A DNA stretch of 64,000 bases, from positions 17,166-81,165 of the forward strand of contig JADDMT010000122.1 of assembly GCA_021401465.1 (NCBI GenBank), read 5' to 3'. The notes below the pieces were generated by a model, which did not search any database, was not told the DNA's origin, and saw only the letters and a program-made list of their open reading frames with translations. The translations under genes were made by a program, and so were the position numbers. This document shows positions 58,318 through 64,000 of the stretch, in pieces (within the stretch, counting starts at the first letter, position 1; each line of letters opens with the position of its first letter). The DNA comes from Teratosphaeria epicoccoides. Lineage: Eukaryota; Ascomycota; Dothideomycetes; Mycosphaerellales; Teratosphaeriaceae.

Positions 58318-58677
58318 TAATATAGATGTATATACTATATAATATGAAAATATCTCGCAGTGTGACAGAGTAATCCGACCTTTTAGTAGGTACAAGACAG
58401 CGCTGCTTTCTGCTTATCGCAGAGGTGGCGCTAAGGGTGCTTATAACCCCTGACGCTCCTTAATTAGGGAAAGCATGTCTGAGCCTAACCCTGCAGGGGT
58501 ACCATAGGGTCAGCAACGTAGGGGCGTCCTACATCGACAACTGATCCTACTTAGACGACATACAAGCTAACGTATGTACGAAGGACCCCCTTGCCATATG
58601 TGGCAGGGTCACTACATGCTAAGGGCAGGCATTAGAACCTATGCGGTTCTAATGGCCCCCTAGTATCAACCGTATCA
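58318..58677 (-). repeat. 5' LTR of A5
   Basis: 360 bp, TAATATAG to CCGTATCA, followed by ACTAC. Carries a perfect hairpin ATTAGAACC (58631-58639), loop TATGC, GGTTCTAAT (58645-58653). Confidence 0.9.
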
Positions 58678-58682
58678 ACTAC

Positions 58683-59884
58683 CCCTAATCACGAACAAGG
58701 TGTTCGAAGTGCTACTTACTAGACTACTAGGTACACATAAGCTTTTCTTTAGCAGGCTAACTGTCATCGGTTACAATAGGACCCCTAACGCCCCTTAGAT
58801 GAGTTTCAGGGGCGTCCGTGTGTTTAGGAGCAAAAGGAATAGGAAGGTCGTCTTCATTGTGATGAAGACAGAAGACGCTAATTAGTCAGGCTAAAAGAAG
58901 GTCAATTTTAAGTACAAGACAGAAGACTAGTATACCTAGGCATTCTACTAAGGCCTGTAGAATACATACGACATAGAGCCATTATACAACGAGTTCTCTC
59001 TACAGTTTAGGGAGCGTCTACAGGGCGAGTTTAGCGACGTCGTCGCAGGAGCCCGTAACAACTTAGCTACTTTGAATAGCATAATAAACAGGCCGTTTAT
59101 TGTCTAGTACTACGTGCAGAGGAACGAGATACCCTAACAAGTACATATGTGCATCTTGACACACGTTTCTAAGGCTATAGTAGGCTAGCAAGCAGGCGGG
59201 CGTAGAGACATAGTAGTGTTCTAAAGGGGGGTCTAGCTATGTTTCCTGAAGTCTGGCAAGCTAGCGGAGATACTATTACTTATAGGTTACTTGTTTCTTA
59301 GCTCCTGTAAGACTAGCATGCTAGTAAGAGCTATAGTCCCTATTAATTTAATATGGCAATAGCAGGTAGATATGATTCGACAGTAGCATATTTTAGTCGT
59401 AGTAGCTACTTAGCTACTACTAACATAGTAGGCAGGTATGTATGTATTTACTAGAATTCAGATGACATTAATGTAGACCTCTACAGTTTCGTGTAGTCTA
59501 AGTAGTTCGTACTCTGCATAACTATTATAGCTACTCGGCTACCTCGACTTTAGTTTCTAGTAGTCAAGAAGTATAAGGGAATGTTAGAGAGCGTAGAGGT
59601 TAAAGACAAGATCGTCGAATAGTTTGCGGACTAGATGCGCCTCCTAGCGTATAAGGAAAGGCATAGGAGGATGTAGACGACTTACAAGCTACAGCTGTTA
59701 ACTATAGAAGGCTTCGGAGACTACCTGCGGCGTAGAGATAGCGGCGTAGTAGCTAGTATAGTAAACGAGCTATGTAAGGGAGACAGTAGTCTAAAGACAA
59801 GTTTCATTTACGAGCATTCTAGTAGGAAGAAGGGAGTAGTTAGTAACCTTTCTACCCCGTTATGAGGGGGGCTTACGCAGATCG
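58683..59884 (+). pseudogene. Continuation of the gene split by A5
   Basis: Removing A5 and one ACTAC copy joins the frame at 51653 to PLITNKVFEVLLTR here without a shift. The frame remains coding-like to about 59860: MSFRGVRVFRSKRNRKVVF, then DIEPLYNEFSLQFRERL, FSDVVAGARNN, NEIP*QVHMCILTHVSK, and a hydrophobic region LAEILLLIGYLFLSSC. TAG and TAA stops are interspersed, in one frame for several hundred bases. No family recognised. Confidence 0.45.
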
Positions 59885-60469
59885 TAGTATAGGCTATAGT
59901 AACAGTGCGGATGACATAGGGATGAGATGTAGACGGCCTAGGGGTCTGTTTTAATTGTTTATTTAGTAGTAGACAAAAAGGTGTATTTTGTGACAAACAG
60001 GCTAAGCTCGTGAATTAAGAGGGCCTGTATTTAATATCGACACCCTAAGAACGATGCTGTTTCCTGTTCTATTAGCCTATCATAGACTACATATTAGAAT
60101 AGTAGCTAATTACTACAGGTAAGTAGCTATAGTAGTATGTGTTCTAACTACTACATATTACTAATACTTAGTAGTGATGCCTGTCGCTAGATCGTAGGGC
60201 TAGGAGTAAGGCTAAGTAGACGTACACGTCAGAGGAGCGTACAAGTATAGGGAAGTAGCGATCGAGTAAAAATCCGTTAAATAAGCACGCCTATAAGTAG
60301 GCATGAGTAGGAAGGCTAACGAGCCCGTGAATTGAGTAGCTAGGAGTAGGGCCAAGTAGGCCGAGCTAGTAAGATACTACTAGTATACTACTAGCACTTA
60401 CTTAGCTAACTTGGCTCTACTTAGTCTACTCTTTGTACTTCGTACTACTTAGGGGTTAGGTTTTCGAGA
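59885..60469. other. Intergenic stretch with a hairpin
   Basis: No gene recognised. At about 60335-60440 inverted arms (GAGTAGGGCCAAGTAGGCC.. and ..AGCTAACTTGGCTCTACTTAGTCTACTC) fold around the palindrome ATACTACTAGTATACTACTAG at 60374-60396, the same core as in the motifs flanking the Plavaka transposase. Confidence 0.45.
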
Positions 60470-61152
60470 CATAACGTCATACTCCGCACCTACGCTAAGG
60501 CCAAGCGCGTCAGGCGCGACCCTATTACTACTAACAAGGATTACGCCACGGCCTAGTAGGCGTACCTAGACGCTGCCGCGAACTAGCGCCTACTACTTAA
60601 GGTATGTTCCTTGCTTGCTTGTTACATACCTTAGTTATTAGTTTTAGGTGCTAACTATCTGCAGAGGCTATAGCGTAACCGTAACTCTGTCCCTAAGCGC
60701 TTCCCTACTATTGCGGCTAAGGCCAAGCACGCTGCTAGTACTATACAAGCGGGTAGTAGTAGCTAGGCCGTTGCTGCTACTAAGTAGAACACGTAGGCTT
60801 TAGTAGGCCTCTTTGAGCTTAGTCGCGCTATAAGTCCCCTAGCTTGTCTTTTGCTTGTTACATGCTAACCTGTAGATAGTTCCTTGATGCCCGCATGCCC
60901 TGCGCGGATCTCACTCGCGCCGACGCTACTATGAGTAGGCTCTAGGCCCGCCTTGACGACAAGATAGAGGTAAGCATATCCCGTAACTGCTTCTTGTTAG
61001 ATCGTTGCCTGCTAATCCCTTGCTAGGAGCGTAAGGGCCTTATAGACCTCCTAGGTTGTCGCCCTGACGACAATGAGGACATAGTAGCAGAGAACGATAC
61101 GAACGTAGTAGAGGATGACGTAGTAGTAGAGGATGATGATAAGTAGCCCTAA
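60470..61152 (+). pseudogene. Family D antisense accessory gene, at least four exons
   Basis: Plus-strand gene convergent with the family D pol. Exons: to 60601 (YAKAKRVRRDPITTNKDYA...), 60665-60829 (NRNSVPKRFPTIAAKAKHAA...), 60880-60969 (FLDARMPCADLTRADATMS), 61027-61152 (acidic tail NEDIVAENDTN, EDDVVVEDDDK). Introns: 60602-60664, GTATGT...GCTAAC...CAG; 60830-60879, ATAAGT (donor G changed to A)...GCTAAC...TAG; 60970-61026, GTAAGC...GCTAAT...TAG. All three are phase 0 and keep one frame. The upstream start was not identified. The basic start with acidic end recalls chromatin-type proteins, but no family is recognised. Confidence 0.6.
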
Positions 61153-61209
61153 TTTAGGCATTCTTAGGGGTAGGCACCTCTGGCTACAAGCATGCTTGGC
61201 TTTCGCGCC

Positions 61210-63812
61210 CTACCTAGGGCTAAAATATAGGTAGCCTGTAATGCTATTTTCCTCTCCTAGGGGCTTACTTTTTCCCTTTTCCTCTGCCTAATCTCCACTT
61301 GCCCTTCTCTTACACTAGGTATGCTTCGATTAGATCCTTCGTACTCTCGTAGTTAGCTTTGTTAACCTAGATATTATAATCCTCTAGCTAATCCTTCTAC
61401 TATACTAGGTATTAGCGTATACTACTATGTACCCTTATACCTCTAATAGCCTTAACCTTATACTTGCTATCCTCTTCGGCGAGAGGCATAGGATAGGCAG
61501 GCTCTTTGCCTACTCGGCTATTCTAAGGCTCTAGTAGCAAGACATAGAAAACATTATGAATCTAGTACTAGGAAGGCAGTACTAGGCAATAAGCCTAGTT
61601 ACTAATTACGTTAAGCACCTAAAATAGTCCGACAAATTAGGCTGCTATCTTCTTCTTTAGCACTAGTAGTCGCAAGTTCTTAGTTAATAACAACACTATA
61701 TTACCTACAGAACATGCTTAGCGCTTATGCCGCGCGTTATAGTACTCTGCCTGCTAGTTTACTATCTGTCGCTAATTCTCTTTAAGCCTTTCATTTACGT
61801 CGCGTAACTAATACGCGCGCTCTATCGCAGCTAGTACCCTCCCTTTAGTAGACTCGTCCTAAGGCGCTAATGTCAGGGAAGGCTAGAACCCTAATACTAC
61901 CTAGAAGAGTAACATGCTAGTAGTAGCATTGTCGCATGCGTTGCTCGCATATTCGGCTTATAGTAAATACTTAGCCTAGTCATTTTGTTCCTTATTATAG
62001 TAGTGATAGAGGTACTATTCTAGGGTCTAGTTTGCCCGCTTACTCTAGCCATTAGTTTGCGGATGAAAGGCTATGCTAAGCTTATGCTTTAATTACGCTT
62101 TGTATGTAAAGTTACTCTAGTATTAGCTAGTAAAGACACTGCCATAATCTAAGAGTACTCCTTCTAGCATGCTAAACCGCTATACGACCTTACGTACTAG
62201 GATGTTTACTAGCTCTACGCTAGTACACGTCTTATTAGTCAGGACGAAGAGCACTATCTTAGAGAACCTGTTAACAACTACTAGGATAGCATCATACATG
62301 CAACTAAAGAGCTTGCTTAGAGGTAGGTCTATAATGAAGTCCATAGTAATTTCCTGCTATAGCCTGTTAGGTAGAGGCAGAGCATGCGCCTTACTATACT
62401 CCTAATAGCGCCTACTCTTTATTACTTAGCACATGTAGTAGGTTCGGATGTATTCGTCAACCTCCTTTGTAATATCCGGCTACTAGTACTTCCTTAATAG
62501 TAAGGCGAGAGTATAGTCTCTGCTAAAGTGCCTAGCTAACAGGTCATTATAGTGTAAGCGTAGTAGTTACACCTTAAATGCATTATCATGTAGGACCTAA
62601 ATGTAATTGCCCTTATACTAGACGCTATACTTGTACTCCTAGTCCTCGCTAGTGCTTTCAGGTTACTCTAAGGCTAATTGTAGCCTGCAAAGTAAGGTCT
62701 CTATGTTCTCTGAAACGTCCTTTATTAGGGTTTCCTCCTAGGTTACTACCTTGCAAATGAAGGCCGGCATAGTTGCTATAGGCTAGTGCTTTCTAGGTCG
62801 GAGCAGGAGCTTCATGCTCTTTGCCTGCTGCATGCATGTAGCCTAGATGCGATTAACGATTAGGTTATTAGCTTGTTCTTCCTCCTGACCCTAGAACGAC
62901 AGTTTATTCCTCAGGGTTAGGAGGAGCGTGTTTGCTGATTACGCGGTTAGTACGTAGTCTGCATAACAAGAAGGCCTATTAGCTAGGTTGTTAATTCCCT
63001 TATTATGCTTAATAGCAAAATCGAACTTTGACAGGTACATAGCCTACTAAGCTTAGCGGCCGTTTAGCTGCTTCACGCCTATGAATCTATAAAGGTTGTT
63101 ATAGTCAGAGAGCACGCAAATAGTCTACAGCGCGCCTTTAAGGTAGTAGCGCTACGTCTTAAAGCATTTCTACAATTACTAACAGCTCTTAGTTATAGGT
63201 CTTGTAGTTCCGCTCCGCTAGAGTAAGCTTCTAAGAATAGAATGTAATAGGGTGCTAGCAAGCAGTGTCCTTGCCTACGACAAGCTAGAAGAGAATGCCC
63301 CCTAATGCAAAATTAGAGGCGTCTATGTCTATTTCAATTAGAAGCTTAGGATTATAATGCTAGAGGATTAGAGTACTAGTAAATGCTAATATAAGCATGT
63401 AGAAAGCAGCCTCTTTAGCATTTCCCTATAGGAACAGGCTACCCTTTCCCTTAGTTATAGTAGTAAGCAGGGCGGCTATCTTAGAGTAGTTCTTAATAAA
63501 CCTCTAGTAGAAGTTAGCAAAGCCGAGAAAGCTCTAAACTTCCTTTAGAGTCTTAGGTATAGGCTACTCCTTTACTACGCTAAGCTTGCTCTTATCTATC
63601 GACATGCCTAAGCTGTTAATGACAAAGCCTAGGAACTCTAGCTAGTAAGTATAGAACTCGCACTTCTTCTAGCTAGCGTATAGAGCGTATTTTTGTAGCT
63701 TCTAATACTAGGCGTAGGTACTAAGTATGCTCCTTACGTAAGTTACTATAGATCAGGATATTATCTAAGTATACTACGTAACAAACATCTACAAGGCTAG
63801 CGAGGGCTTAGT
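61210..63812 (-). pseudogene. Family D chromovirus pol, truncated
   Basis: Minus-strand Ty3/gypsy pol. A chromodomain-like end is readable near 61345-61440 (a YLV**KD*LEDYNI segment), integrase core near 62100-62400, RNase H near 63030-63380, and reverse transcriptase to YLDN at 63761-63772 (for YLDD, GAC to AAC) and ALASLVDVCYVVY. The frame then ends at 63812, where unrelated sequence begins, so the front of reverse transcriptase, protease and gag are missing. It resembles family A in order but is clearly distinct in sequence. The precise pol stop was not fixed. Confidence 0.75.
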
Positions 63813-63862
63813 TGTCACAGGTGAACAGCGTATACATAGGGGTTTATGTAGTGTTTAACAAG
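63813..63862. other. 50-bp junction segment
   Basis: Unrelated to D pol and to LTR A. Its last five bases, ACAAG, would be the target duplication of the following LTR; the second copy is outside the window. Confidence 0.4.
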
Positions 63863-64000
63863 TGATATAGATATATGTGCTATATGATATGAAAATATCT
63901 CGCAGTATGACAGAGTAATCCGACCTTTTAGTAGGTACAAGACAGCGCTGCTTTCTGCTTATCGCAGAGGTGGCGCTAAGGGTGCTTATAACCCCCGACG
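63863..64000 (-). repeat. LTR of family A, cut by the window edge (A6)
   Basis: The first 138 bp of reverse-orientation LTR A (TGATATAGATATATG ... GCTTATAACCCCCGACG). By orientation it would be the 3' LTR of a minus-strand element or a solo LTR. Confidence 0.9.

Larger units (their letters stand above)
51659..58677 (-). mobile_element. Family A element, copy A5, with an internal deletion
   Basis: LTRs 51659-52018 and 58318-58677 with the target duplication ACTAC (51654-51658 and 58678-58682). Length 7019 bp. Relative to A4 it lacks 1150 bp directly inside the 3' LTR: the purine tract, the promoter spacer and the first 352 nt of the accessory gene. Everything else is present. Because the purine tract is absent beside this LTR, the deletion probably arose after integration, or during reverse transcription. 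Confidence 0.92.

Noticed and set aside
59808..59996. Minus-strand 62-codon frame
   Set aside because: No motif, no neighbouring support, and it overlaps the end of the coding signal on the plus strand.

Overview
The window looks like a repeat-dense compartment of a filamentous ascomycete (Pezizomycotina) genome that has undergone repeat-induced point mutation (RIP). I see LTR retrotransposons nested in one another, a Plavaka-type DNA transposase, copia remnants, foldback DNA and a few decayed genes, but no intact housekeeping gene. The fungal assignment rests on element types, short GT...CTAAC/CTGAC...AG introns, and reading frames broken almost only by TAG (with some TAA), as expected when CAG, CAA and TGG are changed by CpA to TpA transitions on either strand. 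The species cannot be named from this sequence.

Layout. 1-1617: 3' end of a family A element, running in from the left. 1618-2107: Ty1/copia RNase H remnant. 2108-16889: family B chromovirus (minus strand), with a complete family A element (2288-10456, plus strand, target duplication GAGAC) inserted in its left LTR. 16890-18115: AT-rich sequence, an inverted LTR-A relative, and an LTR-A piece carrying a nested solo LTR of family C. 18116-21809: truncated family A element (minus). 21810-22562: copia gag/protease piece. 23003-25835: decayed gene of unknown function. 27432-37525: composite of two family A elements (minus, outer target duplication AACAC). 37526-42532: possible gene remnant and a Plavaka transposase flanked by palindromic motifs. 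42533-48626: second family B element (minus) with its own solo LTR C. 48635-48816: foldback element. 49207-50501: decayed SAM-dependent methyltransferase. 51350-59880: decayed gene with a MYND-like finger, split by a 7 kb family A element (51659-58677, target duplication ACTAC). 60470-63812: truncated third chromovirus, family D (minus). 63863-64000: start of one more LTR A.

The main observation is that three distinct chromodomain-type Ty3/gypsy families (A, B, D) each carry an extra gene on the opposite strand, convergent with gag-pol. In A and B it lies between pol and the 3' LTR; in D the LTR was not found. In family A it has three exons whose lengths add to 464 codons, a TATA box, a cysteine-rich N-terminus and a basic/acidic nuclear-type C-terminus. 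In family B it is one 738-nt reading frame with a Zn(II)2Cys6-like cysteine pattern and a probable coiled coil, and its 3' end overlaps the chromodomain codons. In family D it has at least four exons. Intron placement was checked by hand from splice signals and reading phase. Family A also shows a 9-nt complementarity between its LTR and the primer-binding position, which suggests self-primed reverse transcription.

All coordinates and translations were done by eye. Domain limits are approximate. LTR edges, target duplications and exon edges of family A were counted carefully.
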